Assembly: GCA_000727475.1 (NCBI GenBank)
Contig: KL647321.1
Coordinates: forward strand, 705,691 to 769,690
DNA: 64,000 bases
Direction of reading: 5' to 3'
Source: Sarcocystis neurona
Taxonomy: Eukaryota; Apicomplexa; Conoidasida; Eucoccidiorida; Sarcocystidae
The position numbers and the translations under genes were made by a program. The notes beneath the pieces were generated by a model. The model ran no database searches. It was not told the DNA's origin and was given only the letters and a program-made list of their open reading frames with translations. The stretch's first letter is position 1. Every line of letters starts with the position of its first letter. Shown piece by piece: positions 48,779 through 60,352 of the stretch.

Positions 48779-51700
48779 ATGGCGCCGAAGGCGAAAAGTG
48801 CGGGACAACGACCCGCGCAGGTGAACGGCGCATCGCGAAAGGAGATGCGTCGAAAATCGTCGTTGGTCCCCTTTTCTACTGATGGGAAGCTGGTTCCTGT
48901 AAGCGAGCGACATCTGCACTTTGTTCCTGTTCACCATCGTAGTGGTAGACACACGCATTCATTAATAGGAGTAGGCGCGTGCAGAAGGGCCGGCCGCGTA
49001 CAAAACAAAGTGAATTTGCTGCGCGCCTGCAGCCGTGTGCGCCTGAACGCAGTAAGCGAAGTTGAGTCGTGTGTGGTTGCTAACCAGTAAGGGGGCTCAC
49101 AGTGCATGACACCTCTTTCGTATCCGAGCGTGCAAAGGCGTGCAGCACCGTCTCCACTGCAGGTAGGGATGCAAAACCGTGTCGCTGAAACAACTTCAAC
49201 TCAGCTGCGGTGCAGCCCTTCGTAAGGAGCAGAATACATATAGGCGTATTTTCTCTGATGATTGCACTCTGCCAGAATTACACCCTGCACACGACCACTG
49301 CGAAGCTCGTGATCGTTGTGAGCGGTAGATCTAGCGCTTCCGGCTTTACCGGTCGTCACTGTGTTTTCGACTGCTTTTTTTATGCAGAATTTCCTCTGCT
49401 GGACGGCATCCAGCCCGGCAGTTAAGGCGGACCCGGGCATTGTGTTTTCACGCTGCATTGTTGTGGGTGGTTCGTTAGAAACCTCCCTTAAGTTGAAGCA
49501 GGTTGATCCCCCGTCTCCTGACGTCTTTGATGTTTCGCCGGCAGAAGTATTCAACGCCAATGACCTAGTGGAATCTGCCAACATAGACGAGGTCGGCTAC
49601 CTTCCCCACACCAACGTAGCTTGCGTGTTGAGTCTTCTTAAAGAACGTTACTGCCAGGGGCTTATCTACACTACAGCAGATCCGTTACTCGTGGCCATTA
49701 ACCCATTTAAAGACCTTGGCAATACGACAGAAGCGTGGATAAAAAAGTACCGAGAATCTACTAGACCTGAATCTCTTCCACCGCATGTCTTCAAAACTGC
49801 TCGCGCCGCGTTAGAAAATTTACATGGGTATCAGAAGAATCAAACTATCATTGTTTCTGGAGAATCTGGAGCGGGGAAGACAGAAGCCACTAAACAAGCA
49901 ATGAGATACTTTGCAGCCGCCTCCTCGGGAGGAGACAATAATGTGCAGCAGAGCATTCTTGCAGGTAATCCGGTACTAGAGGCGTTCGGGAATGCCAAGA
50001 CCATTCGAAACAACAACTCTAGCCGGTTCGGGCGATTCGTCATGCTGGAGTTGTCAGTAACGGAAGGAATCGTTCACGGCATGGTTTCAAATTTCCTTCT
50101 TGAAAAAGTGCGCGTAGTCAGCCAAGAAGCCAATGAGCGGTCGTACCACATTTTTTATCAGCTGCTCAAAGGCGCGGACGCGGACATGCGGGAGAAGCTT
50201 CATCTTCGCAGCATGCAGGATTATGTGTACTTAACTCGTCGAGAAGGGGGCTGCTTCGATGTGCCCTCCGTTGATGATAAGGCAGACTTCGCAGAGGTCG
50301 TCGACGCTCTCGAAGCCATCGGTTTGGATGTGTCGTCGCGAGACTCAGTTTTCTCAATAATATCTGGTCTTCTGTTAATCGGGAATGTCAAGGTCGACGC
50401 AAGCGAAATTCAAGGGGTACCAGATGCGGCGGTGATATCTGCCTCTGCCAGAAACCTTTTGCAAGAGGCGTGTACGCTAATGTACATCGACTCTTCCGCC
50501 CTCGAAGAACAGTTGTTAACAAAGTCAACTAAGGTCGGCACGCAGTCTATAAAGGGCGTCAGGAGCAGGGACGACGCTTCGGTGACATTGCTTTCGTTAT
50601 CGAAAAACGTGTATGATAAACTTTTCGACTGGATTGTGAAACAGCTGAACAAGAATATCCAATGGCAAGGGTCGACGCCCCCGTTTATTGGAATATTGGA
50701 TATTTTCGGCTTTGAGGTGCTAGAGGTCAACTCTCTTGAACAAGTACTCATTAACGTTACGAATGAGTATTTGCAAAAGCACTTTATTGATGTCGTCTTC
50801 GAGAGTGAGGTGAAGCTTTACGAAGCCGAGGGTGTGTCTACAGCCGAGCTAAACTGGACAGACAACCAAGCACTCGTTAAAAGTCTCTGCGGCAAGAAAG
50901 ACTCATTTTTTGCCCTTCTTGAAGACACATGTCTTGGGGTGAAGGGTACAGACGAGGTAGGCACACCTCGGTAGGTTACGTTTCTACCGAGGGAATAGTG
51001 TGCAGGTGCGTAGCAAGGACACAATTGTCTAAAAACAGTTTTTCAGCATCCTTGCAAACGAGTCGGAGAGCAAGAGGCGATGTAGTGCCCCACTACGCCG
51101 GTGCATAACGCTGCGGTGTACCCTGGAAGAGGTCCTGACGGCGCGGACGGGTGTCCTCTGCACGCATTTTAAGCACGAAGTGATGCCTGTTTGTATCGTA
51201 ATGACTTGCGAGTGTCAGGTGCGCCTCCTTCATGTTTCCAGGGATTGTGTGGCACAGTTGTGAGGCGATTGAAGGGAACAGGGTTTTTCCTTGAAGCTCC
51301 CAAAGACAAAAGAATGAAATTTGTAGTGCGTCATACAATCGCCGACATTGAGTACACATGCGAAGGTATGATGGAAAAAAACAAGGATTTTCTACGGAAG
51401 GAAGTGATGGACATCATCAATGCTTCTCCCAATCCAGTGGCGAACCAGCTGTTTGAAGGTGTCATAATAGAAGCAGGCAAAATTGGCAAAGGAACATTGA
51501 TCGCGTCCCGTTTTCTGAAAGACTTGGAATCTATGCTGGACGTTATTCGGGTACGTATCTCTTCATCACATTGACAAGAACACACAGCTACGCACTGAAG
51601 TTAAGTATATTGTCATGCCTGCTTTGTGTAGCGCTTGTATGGAATAGCAACTCGCAGGGAGGAATAATGCATCTTCAAAGTAAAGAGTGACGCTCCTTCC

Positions 51701-52318
51701 AAACTCACCTTGTGTGCGCCCGAAGGACACAGAACCCCACTTCATTCGATGTCTAAAACCAAATGAGGAAAAAAAGGCTTTACAGTGGAATGGATCCAAG
51801 GTTCTGAATCAACTCTTTTCCCTGTCAATTCTGGAAGCGCTTCAACTTCGTCAAGTTGGCTATGCTTATCGGCGGAAGTTCAACGAGTTTTGCGACCACT
51901 TCAAATGGCTCAATCTGGGAGCTGTAAAATCTGATAGAGATCGTCAGCAGGTGGCGGTTGAGATACTCCAGGGTTCTGGCCTCCCTTCATCGGAGTGGGT
52001 GGTGAGCGCCAAGTAGCTCGCCCTCGTGGCAGTGAAAGTAGTGTGCGGCGTACGGTTGCTTCTTCCGTGGGTATTCAACACTGCTTGTAATGAAAGCGTT
52101 GCTTTTTGGTGCACGTCTCCCCGTAGATTGGCAAAACAATGGTTTTCATAAAACCAGATGCTGCGAAGAAGCTCGCGCTCATGCAAAGAGAGCGTCTGGC
52201 TCGCTTTGCGCCGCTCGTACACGTGTTGGAACCAGCGTGGAAAAAAATAATGCTCCGACGGGCGTTGAGGCCATTTATTGCAAATATAATTCGCGTCCAG
52301 TCCTACGCAAGAATGTAA
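48779..52318 (+). CDS. Class XIV (MyoA/MyoD-type) myosin heavy chain
   Basis: A single-headed, short-tailed actin motor. In apicomplexans this family drives gliding and host-cell entry from the pellicle, with a light chain of the MTIP/MLC1 type. Exons: 48779-48898, 49388-50956, 51242-51550, 51726-52001, 52127-52318, all phase 0; 821 residues, close to the 818-831 of known MyoA proteins. Visible landmarks are an N-terminal extension with RRKSS, the P-loop GESGAGKT (198-205), switch I NNNSSRFG (248-255) and switch II DIFGFE (478-483). The SH1 region reads SLSILEALQLRQVG, with Ser where most myosins have the fulcrum Gly, as in TgMyoA. The final exon is a neck helix ending RVQSYARM. There is no tail domain. 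The stop ATG TAA overlaps a GTAAGC donor, so a longer spliced form cannot be excluded. MyoA versus MyoD is not decided. Confidence 0.93.
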
Positions 52319-52494
52319 GCTCACAACAGTCCTGACATGCCAGTCGTTCACGTCGATATTCGTAAGAGTCGTCACGAGCTTCCCGTACATTGAAACATCG
52401 CAGAAAACGCATGTGCTGAGTCGTTGCGTTTGACGCTGTAAGGCAGTTGACCGAGGGAAAGATCGTAATCGACCCTGAGAAACAGACCGCTGCA

Positions 52495-52723
52495 ATGCAA
52501 CGTCGCAAGCGTGTTCAGACAAACAAGCTGCGAGAGACTCGCTGTCAGACCGCGAGTGAAAAGGAACCGCTGCAAAGGCGTCAACCTCCGTACCCTTCCG
52601 CGTCAGTGTGTGTGGGCAGCAGCGAAAATTTAGACGTTGATGAGATCCGTTCCCTAGATACAGACTATTTTCTGCATTTGAAGATGAAGCGTCCCCCGAA
52701 TGAAGGATATTTGCGACAACATG
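52495..52723 (+). CDS. Candidate first exon of the gene after the myosin
   Basis: Function not recognised. An ATG at 52495 opens a basic Arg/Lys/Gln-rich segment (MQRRKRVQTNKLRE) followed by an acidic patch (SSENLDVDEIRSLD) and FLHLKMKRPPNEGYLRQH. A GTGAGA donor closes it in phase 1. The open frame extends upstream past the ATG to about 52435, so it could instead be an alternative last exon of the myosin (see finding). It is 180 bases downstream of the myosin stop and on the same strand. Confidence 0.4.
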
Positions 52724-52941
52724 GTGAGACGAATCTGGAGCAGAAAGACGTCTGCAGGCTGGTGACGCGTACCTGAGAGGGTCCACCTTTATCCAGGAGG
52801 TGCCTTGTTTTAGTGAAGTCAGTACAAGATTTGTCGTCGAGCAGTGTGGGACGACTTTTCATGTAGTAGTCTGTGAGCGTCTCCTCTCCACTCGTTTCAG
52901 CCATAACACACAGCCTGTCAAAGCAACCATCGACCACAAAT

Positions 52942-53224
52942 ATGGAGCAGGCCGTTCATATTTGGACCTGCGTGAAGACTTTATTTAATGCACCTCTCAG
53001 TGAGAGACGGTTGCAGAATATTTGCACTCTAATGCGGAACGACCTGGATAAGAACTACGGACACTTCTGGCAAGTACTAATCAATAGAACGGATCAATTC
53101 GGCATAGCGCCGACTCACATTCGCGACACACTGCACGTTGTGGAGCAAACCGGCATTTACAGGGATGGGCGCACCTTTCGTTTTCACGTGGTCATTTACA
53201 AAGCGCGCCGACCCGTCAATGCTG
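52942..53224 (+). CDS. LC8 dynein-light-chain-like module 1
   Basis: LC8 light chains are small dimeric hubs of dynein and other complexes. An ATG at 52942 opens a frame to a GTAAGC donor (phase 1). The stretch ICTLMRNDLDKNYGHFWQVL fits the LC8 helix 2 and strand 1 pattern (IK..fDkkYG..W.vvv). It is followed by FG...TH-like spacing (FGIAPTH). The remaining strands are poorly conserved. An exon from 53427 (acceptor GGTGACAG) continues in the right phase with a basic segment (EICRRRDFSGKSWRRNL). The frame may begin further upstream, as the open reading extends to 52873. Identification is by pattern only. Confidence 0.4.
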
Positions 53225-53662
53225 GTAAGCCGTTGAAGTCAGGTTCTGGCCTACAATGTGGTAACAGGGTGGTAGCACTGCCGCTATAACAAAAGCATTG
53301 ACGATCGCTTGCAGTCACAATCGCGACTCAGGTGGCCTAGCCTATGAAAGGCAAGGTGACTGCGGTATCCACTGTACTGGCTTCGTTTCTGTTCTTTCGT
53401 TTGCCATTTCTCCTCTATGGTGACAGAAATCCGCTTGCACGAGAAGGCATCCGAACGGACATATGAAATCTGCCGCCGGCGAGATTTTTCTGGCAAGTCC
53501 TGGCGCAGAAATTTGAGTGTACTGCTTCTGATGCATCGTCGTGGCCATTTTATTGATGACTACGTAGAACTGCTTGTTTACAGCCTCTCAAAATGCAGAA
53601 TAACAAAAACCGTCACTATGTGTGTGGACTCCTGCTATGCGCTGTGTTGCTGCTTTCGCCAG

Positions 53663-54018
53663 GCTTAGTGCGGGTGTTGCACAGCAAGGTACCGCATTAC
53701 CTGCTGAAGGATATTTCTTACCTTTTTGGGATCTTATTCCAGCGGTACAAGTACACAAGAGATTGGACTGCGTATGCAGTTCGAATTCAGTCTTACCTCA
53801 TGGGCAGGTATAGCGAGCCCTTTGGAGGAGCTTGGAACGTCGTGGCGCAAGAAGGAATATTTTTTCTAAGCCGACTGTGGATTAAGCACAGCCGTTTTCT
53901 GCGTGTCGAATTGGACTTCGACGTTGCACAGGGGGGACAGCATGACGGAAAAAGTGGCGAGGAGTCGGCCCCGCGTGTCCTTACAGTTGTTTGTTTTGAG
54001 GCGTGTTGCTCTCAGTGA
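53663..54018 (+). CDS. LC8 dynein-light-chain-like module 2
   Basis: After an acceptor ending CTTTCGCCAG the frame reads RYKYTRDWTAYAVRIQSYLM, then PFGGAWNVVAQEGIFF. This parallels the LC8 order of helix, (k/r)fGg.Wnvvv.eG.ff strand, and then a hydrophobic strand (HSRFLRVELDFDV). It ends at a stop at 54018 after a polar tail. The segment lies about 440 bases after module 1 on the same strand. Both could be parts of one protein or two adjacent genes. Pattern-based call; key LC8 residues are only partly present. Confidence 0.4.
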
Positions 54019-55870
54019 TAATTTAGCCCCTGTACCTGAGATTTGCTGCACACATCCTGGAACGGGTGCCTTATGAACAAGAGAATTACACAGTTGCGGC
54101 TTACAAAAGCGCTGGTGCTGGCTCTCGCTGGTTATTTTATTCGAGTTTGACCTTAAATGTCGCACTCCCTTGAAGACTTGCACGTCTTTGTGCAATATAC
54201 AGAAACGTAGATGAAACGACAGTTGTATACGTACTGGAGAAGGCGGCTACTCCACTGGACAGCGCGCAGAAACTGCCTATCTGTCGCTTGCCTGCTCAAC
54301 TACCCAGCGCTTCGACGAACGACGGAAGGATATTTATCGTATGTGTCACCAGCGACAAACGACGCGCACTCCTGCCGCCGTGCGCTCGACGGCCGCGCCA
54401 CTGGGCCTCTGTTTGAGTGTGAAAGTCAGGTCGACCAGTAGGAGCTCGGCTAGTGAGAGACATCCACACTGGCGAAATTACGTGTGAACGAGTGGCACCC
54501 TTGACGAGAGAGTGAAACATGGCAGATGACGGCTGTGCCTTACAAAGATGCACACTTCAAAGAAACTCAGAATATAACTGTGTTTATGGAGGGTTAACAG
54601 CCACGCGTGCCTCTCCGCGTATCCTCCTCCTGCGCGGACGAGGACGACAACAGTGAAATCGAGGACAAATATCTTCTGGTCGACGGTGGAAAAGGTGGAC
54701 AAGGCGAGACGTGGAGAAGTGAGAACTCTTGTGGAGGACCTCCGTCACTTACGTGAGAAGCGAGGTTCCATTCAAGACGTGACAGCACCCTTGTGACCGT
54801 ACCGTCGTTCGTAGTGAGGCGCCGAGAAGCTGGGGGTTCAATCCGGTTTTCTCTGTGCTTTACACGATTCTTCGACATTCCCTACCATTCTAGATGTAAA
54901 GGGTCTAGTGCATGTAGTGCTTGACGGATGTCGCGAACTCTTCCTGCGACAACCCTTCCCACTGTAAATGTAAAGTGTGTAGTGCAGGCGGTGGATGTGC
55001 TTCAAGAGTGTCGGTAACTCGGCGTGCAGGGGGACTTAGTACTTCTTTTACACATCGGCCTCTTCTTGCCTACGCTGCATGTAGTAGTATACTTACGTCT
55101 TTTTAAGCAAACATTCACGTGGGTTTTCCTTGAATCGTATGTTCATCGAGGGTTTCACGTGAAAACCTATGAGGCGACAGGAGACGCGAAGTTGATGCAG
55201 AACAGTGCCAAACACTGCATTTTGGACACCACTGTGTCTGCACTAAGATCCCATGTAGGAAGAAGAGAAAAAATTTGAGTCCCACCGCAGCATCGTGGCA
55301 ACGAGCTGAAGGGCCTAGTGGGACTGCAGGCATGCCTAGCCGTCTGACACCTAACGGCGTTGAAGTGAAATTTAAACGTACATTTTTCTCCTACCTTGAG
55401 TCATAGCTTTCTCAGCTGCTGATGAAACGGTTAAGTATCGCAGAACGTTCAGAGCAAATGAGCTGAGACCGAGTGCTTACAAAGACGCTTGGAGAGATCC
55501 GCCAAAAACCTGCAGCGAGTATGTACGCCGCTGCTTTTACAGACACACTCGGGAGCGAGTGGTAGTTCCCACAGGATGCGTCCTTAGCAAACAGAACGGC
55601 ACTGCGTTTGTGTGAAAATGTGCTGGTTTCTTGACCTGATGGTCTGCGAACTGCCGTGCAACACGGAGGTAGACCTCACAGGGTACAAATGCACGATTCG
55701 TTGTTGAACATGAGGGCATGTGAGAGGGGGGGAAGGCTACAAATAGCAGCAAGTGGCAGCAAGCAACTAACGTTTTCATGGGGAATACTGATAATACTAT
55801 AACTGAAAGCAAAACTAGCCCAGGGACTCGAATTTTAATGCGCAAGCGTGTTTGGATGCTGTATTTGTAG
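54019..55870. other. No gene assigned
   Basis: Short ORFs only. A roughly 76-base imperfect duplication is visible (about 54893-54940 and 54968-55021, both beginning ATGTAAAG and ending with AACTC). A plus frame at 55024-55278 has a hydrophobic start but no exon ends that fit. Confidence 0.3.
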
Positions 55871-56342
55871 TCGAGAGCGTCACGGACAGGCGCGTTTTGC
55901 GCACGCCGCGGTATTTAGAAGAATACGACAACGTTTACATCATTGAAGCGCAACGAGCAAGCCGGGAGAGCACAGAAGTGTTAAGGCGCTTTGGAGGTGA
56001 GTTGGGCGATATGCCACGTAGAAACGCCTTTATACCCTACGCAGAAAGGAGGGGTGAATCAGGATCAGGTGATGGCGATGACGTTTGAGCCAGCGTCGAG
56101 TGTACGACTAACGCACTGTATGACAGCGCGAGTACTAGATTCAGCGTTGTGACGTCCACGTGTAGTAGCTGCGTCCTGAAGGCTATCACGCGGCGTAGCT
56201 TCAAACCACGTCTACAGGAAGCGTGCACGTGTGCTTGAGAGCCCCTTCCGTACTTCCCGGATCACCTCAAGTACCTCGAATTGACTCAGATCTGGAAGTC
56301 GCTGGACAATTCCTCCGCCGTGGGCTTTCGTGTAGCTCCTGA
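55871..56342 (+). CDS. Candidate last two exons of a plus-strand gene
   Basis: Function not recognised. Exon 55871-55996 lies between a TATTTGTAG acceptor and a GTGAGT donor and reads RYLEEYDNVYIIEAQRASRE. Exon 56218-56342 follows a TCTACAG acceptor, joins in the same phase (phase 1) and reads LPGSPQVPRIDSDLEVAGQF, ending at a TGA. Agreement of both splice signals, phase and a terminal stop supports a real C-terminus. It may be the end of the gene that holds the LC8-like modules. Confidence 0.4.
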
Positions 56343-59226
56343 AACATTGAGGTACAAGTATCGCAGGTTGCATGTGTGCCGCACACGCACCACAGCGGAG
56401 TTGGTAGTCACGAAATCGTGCTACGTTAGGTTCACATTCTTAGAGAGTGGGCTGCTTCCGGTTAAAGAGCGTTTCGATACAGAACTTCCAGTCTCCTGTT
56501 CGATAACGTACGTGCCCCGTGAGACGTATTTTTTGTCCCGTGCAAGTCGCCTAATATTCGTGAGTCTGATTCCCCGGACGGCCTTTCTCTCGCACTCGAT
56601 TCTTGTGTCGCACACGCAAAACGATCTGCACACAATGCAGGCTGCTTATAGATTGCGTAAGCACCGGATCACAATGATTCGACCCGAGACGGAGGGCTCT
56701 GCCATGCGATGATAACGAGTTGGCGACCTGCAGTCGACGGCGGCTTGGATGCCTTGGGTACTCGATTCTATAAAGTGGATCTGTATCTAGTCTGCGCCTT
56801 GAGGATACTCTGTGGAGACGGAGGCAGGTGAGGCGGCGCTTCGATCTTCAGCACCGGCTCATCTGGACTGAAACTGTTAACAGAATCGCAAGCCGACCTC
56901 GCGTGACCTTGATTCCACTTCTCCGGCTGTCCCATTGAGCTTGCATCGGATACGGTGCATTTTTTTAGTGCTTTTCTTTTGATTCTCTTCTTTGCCTTGA
57001 GGGAAGTCCCTCGTGCTGTATCGTGTGGATGTCGTGTGATAGACTTTGTTCTTTGAGGCGATCCCACCATACAGATACAAGATCTGTCCGCGGCCGATGT
57101 AACCACGTGCCCTGTACGAATGCGGTCAGGCGCTATCCACTTTAGGTCCAACAGAAACAGGCCCTGTAAGTGAAGCCGTTAGGTTGTAGAGGAAGACGAC
57201 GACCTGATACGTTAACACCTGCTGGCTGATGCAAATGAATTAGCTGATGCAAATGAGGTGAGTTCACAGCCGAGATACGGACATCAACTGCTCTTACCTC
57301 ATGCGGCTTTGACACGAGATGGTCGTCCACGAATCGTGTAGTGTAGGCATCTCAGCGTGTGGATGTCTGCACGCCCCAAGTATCCTCTGATAGCAACGGC
57401 GCTTCACTATGTCCTGAAAGCATATGCGTTTGCTACAGAGAGAAGTGAGACGCTGATGAAGACCTCTACTTACTGAAGTGAACTATTTATTTGTACCAGC
57501 AGTGCACTGTCCTCACGTTTCGTAATCATGCGTCAAAATCAAAATAGTACTTTCAGTCTTACGTGCGTCAAATGGGGGCCGGAGGCACACCACTGCGATC
57601 CACTATGCTCCCCGTTGAGGATAAGCGGTGCGCCAAGAGTTCCTCTCGTGCGTATCGCCTTGTATCTCTGCGCTTCTTAGACCGCCGTAGTACGTGGACG
57701 TTCGCAGCGGCAACTCCGCATCGTGCCCGATTTTGGGTCCCCTTATAGTGTCGTGGCCACCGTTTCAAGGCGGCACAGAGACCGCCGAGATGCGGTCGCC
57801 TTCGAAGTCAGCAGGCGATGACGTTAGAAGATGTGCGTTCTCTTTCAGATGTGACTTGCAGTCCCTCACGCCTGCTGGTGAAATCGCTAACTGAAGACTG
57901 ACGCGTAAAGCGTACGTGTCAGACCCAGACTTTCAGCCAGCACGTCTGAGGAAAACAGCTGCAACCCTAGTTTTAATAGATGCAATTGCGCTCTTCCTGA
58001 CGCACGCTGAATCGAGAATAAGGCTGCAGTGACCCATCCCCCGAGAGAGTTCATGACACATACGGGAGGCCAAACACGTTTGTTTTCTTTTTCTTCTGAA
58101 ACGTGGTAATTATTTGTTCATACGAGCAAACTAACCACCGTTGTAGGTTCCCTTCTAAGGCGCCTGCGCACTTGCACGTGTACTGGCACAGGACTCACCC
58201 GCGAATGGTCTTAAGACAAAAATCGTGACTCCCGTGTAGTCGGCAAGGGGGTCTTTGCGGCTGCAAAGGTCGTATGCAAATACGGCGCAACTTGATGTTT
58301 CAGGCGGGCGCATCTGAAGGAAGCAACAGTTACAAGTGGGAGGGGTGGGGGGCAACGTGTGCGGGAAAGGTGCAGGTTATGATACGGCTGAAAAGCGGTA
58401 CTTCGACGACTTGTGTTTCGAATACCCAGCGTGTCAGAGAGCAGTAACTGTAGTGAAAAAATGACTTACCAGTGTGTCTTCTACAATTAAGACGGAAACC
58501 GTGTAATACAGCGGGACGAGAATCACGCGTGTTGGGCACAGCCGACGAGTTGCGAGTACACAAACGTGTTGAGACACTGTGACAGCTGATAAATGCGCAG
58601 TCTTGGAACAACGAAATGCATTACGCGACAGCGTAATGTTGGAAGCATGTAATCCATCTGCGATATCCGCCTGCAACGCTCAATCGTAAGGAGTCAAAGC
58701 TTACAGACAGTCAAGTCCTCTCTGGAAGAGCTTCCTTGTACACGGGCCCATGAGAGTTCTTTTCCTGCAGTCCCGATTACTTTGTGTTCCTGAGAAAACT
58801 CTGTCGCCCTCCTGTGTCCGAGAAATGATGTGCACGTATTGCAGGCAATTTGTTTGCTGTAGATGCACCGGAGCACGAGTGTTGGTCGTGAGAGCGAAGT
58901 CTGTGCATAACAAGATTTACGTTGCTGAATAGGTGGCAACGTGCAGTCAACAAGAGTGTGAATGCGCCGGAAGCTCCGTTCTACGCAAGGGTTCTGTGTC
59001 GTCTGCATCGTCACACTACCCCGTGGAGTGAAAAGCAGAAAAAGCGGTGCCACCAATTTCGGCACCTATCCGGACTGAACTGGTGGCAGAATAGAAAACA
59101 CAGCTACCGTGACCACAATTTAACTGCTCGTGGTGTCGCATCGAGCTTTGGTCGAATAAGGTGTGTTGCTTTAAAGCTTTTGATTCCATTCTCTTCTTGG
59201 CTTTTGTGATGCTCTATTGCTTGGAG
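56343..59226. other. No gene assigned; possible exons of the WD40 gene
   Basis: A plus frame at about 57557 reads LTCVKWGPEAHH, like a WD40 strand. Another at about 57681 follows a CTTCTTAG acceptor. A short open piece after GTATTGCAG at about 58846 reads NLFAVDAPEHECW. These could be exons of the WD40 protein that ends at 59369, but they could not be joined in phase. Confidence 0.3.
57224..57256. repeat. Short direct repeat
   Basis: GCTGATGCAAATGA occurs twice, separated by ATTA. Confidence 0.75.
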
Positions 59227-59369
59227 GCGATGCTGCAACATTTGCTCTTTCAGACGTTTTCGCCGCATCGGTAGATGGCAACATTCGGCTGTGGCATAAA
59301 CATCACAGCCGAGGCTCTTGTACGACAATAGCAGTCGTGCGGCCACTCATTGAGGGCAGCCGCTGGTAA
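59227..59369 (+). CDS. C-terminal exon with a WD40 repeat
   Basis: WD40 proteins form propellers that hold complexes together. The exon reads DAATFALSDVFAASVDGN followed by IRLWHKHH, matching the WD40 end pattern (las.s.DgnIrlW). It continues IAVVRPLIEGSRW and then TAA. The start is taken at an AG after a pyrimidine-rich run; a second acceptor (CTCTTTCAG, 59253) would begin closer to the motif. A 25-nt GT...AG segment at 59366-59390 could be skipped in phase to add a 32-residue tail. Only one repeat is certain, so the protein (for example dynein intermediate chain or another WD40 factor) cannot be named. Confidence 0.5.
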
Positions 59370-60352
59370 GTCTGGATTGCACAGATGCAGCGAATCAGTC
59401 CTTACTGCGTTTCGAAATGCATATCTGCGTTTCTGTCCTTTACTGGACGACGAGAACCCGAAATACGAAAGTGTGTTGAGGGAAGGAAAGTGACTAGAAG
59501 AATGTGACACTATTAGCGTGCAGCTCTGACGCAGAAGTTTCTCTTCACGCTGTTTCGTGAGCAGCGTGGGACACTCGCTGGTAAGAAATCTCGTTTATAC
59601 AGGTTTCAAGACACACGGCCGGCCGTTTGAAGGCCCATCTCAACGTCTTTGAGTTCAGAGATTCACTATCCCCTATTAACACCGACTCCGGTCACGCAGG
59701 CATGAATGAGGGACAAGGTGAGACTCTCCCAGTAGCAATTCTTCCTTTATATGGTCAAGGGTTGTACACGCATCACGCTTTAGAATGCAGTGTCAACATC
59801 AAACTAGTATACGTGGTCGAACATGTGTGCAGTGGGAGACTGCGGTGCACCAGTTGGGGTGTCTGTTGAAGTGAAGCCCTTGAAGCGCACGTTTGAGACC
59901 CCAACCATTTTTGCACCCATGCCCATAGCAAGAAGCATTCACTCGCCTTCGTGTCAGCTTCAAATAGGTATAATAAAGTTCCGTGTGAGGCGGCTTCCTC
60001 TTTTTGTGCGCGGCTCTTTTCCAACTGGAACGTCGTGGTCTCGCTCTCAAGACCACGGGTCAGAAAAGACGACAACGGTTACGCACCGAGAACACACAGG
60101 CACACAGGGTGTTTGCCCGTCAGTTGCAACGTGTGTCATCTTGGAACGCCTGAGGAAACTACGACAGTGTAATTTCAAAATGAGAGAGCGACAGAAGAAC
60201 TAAGCTGCCCACACTAAGTGAGGAGTTACACAGTAGGTACGTTTACGTGGACGAGAGAGCGAAACGGACTAAGGAGAACGGCAAAGATTATATTTTTAGA
60301 GCGCCGAAGTATACAGCGTGTTTGCCGATCAGAATGTTTGTGTGTCGTTCAG
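59370..60352. other. No gene assigned
   Basis: Plus ORFs at 59823-60203 and 59951-60172 overlap minus ORFs at 59773-60075. No domain or fitting splice signals were found. Confidence 0.3.
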
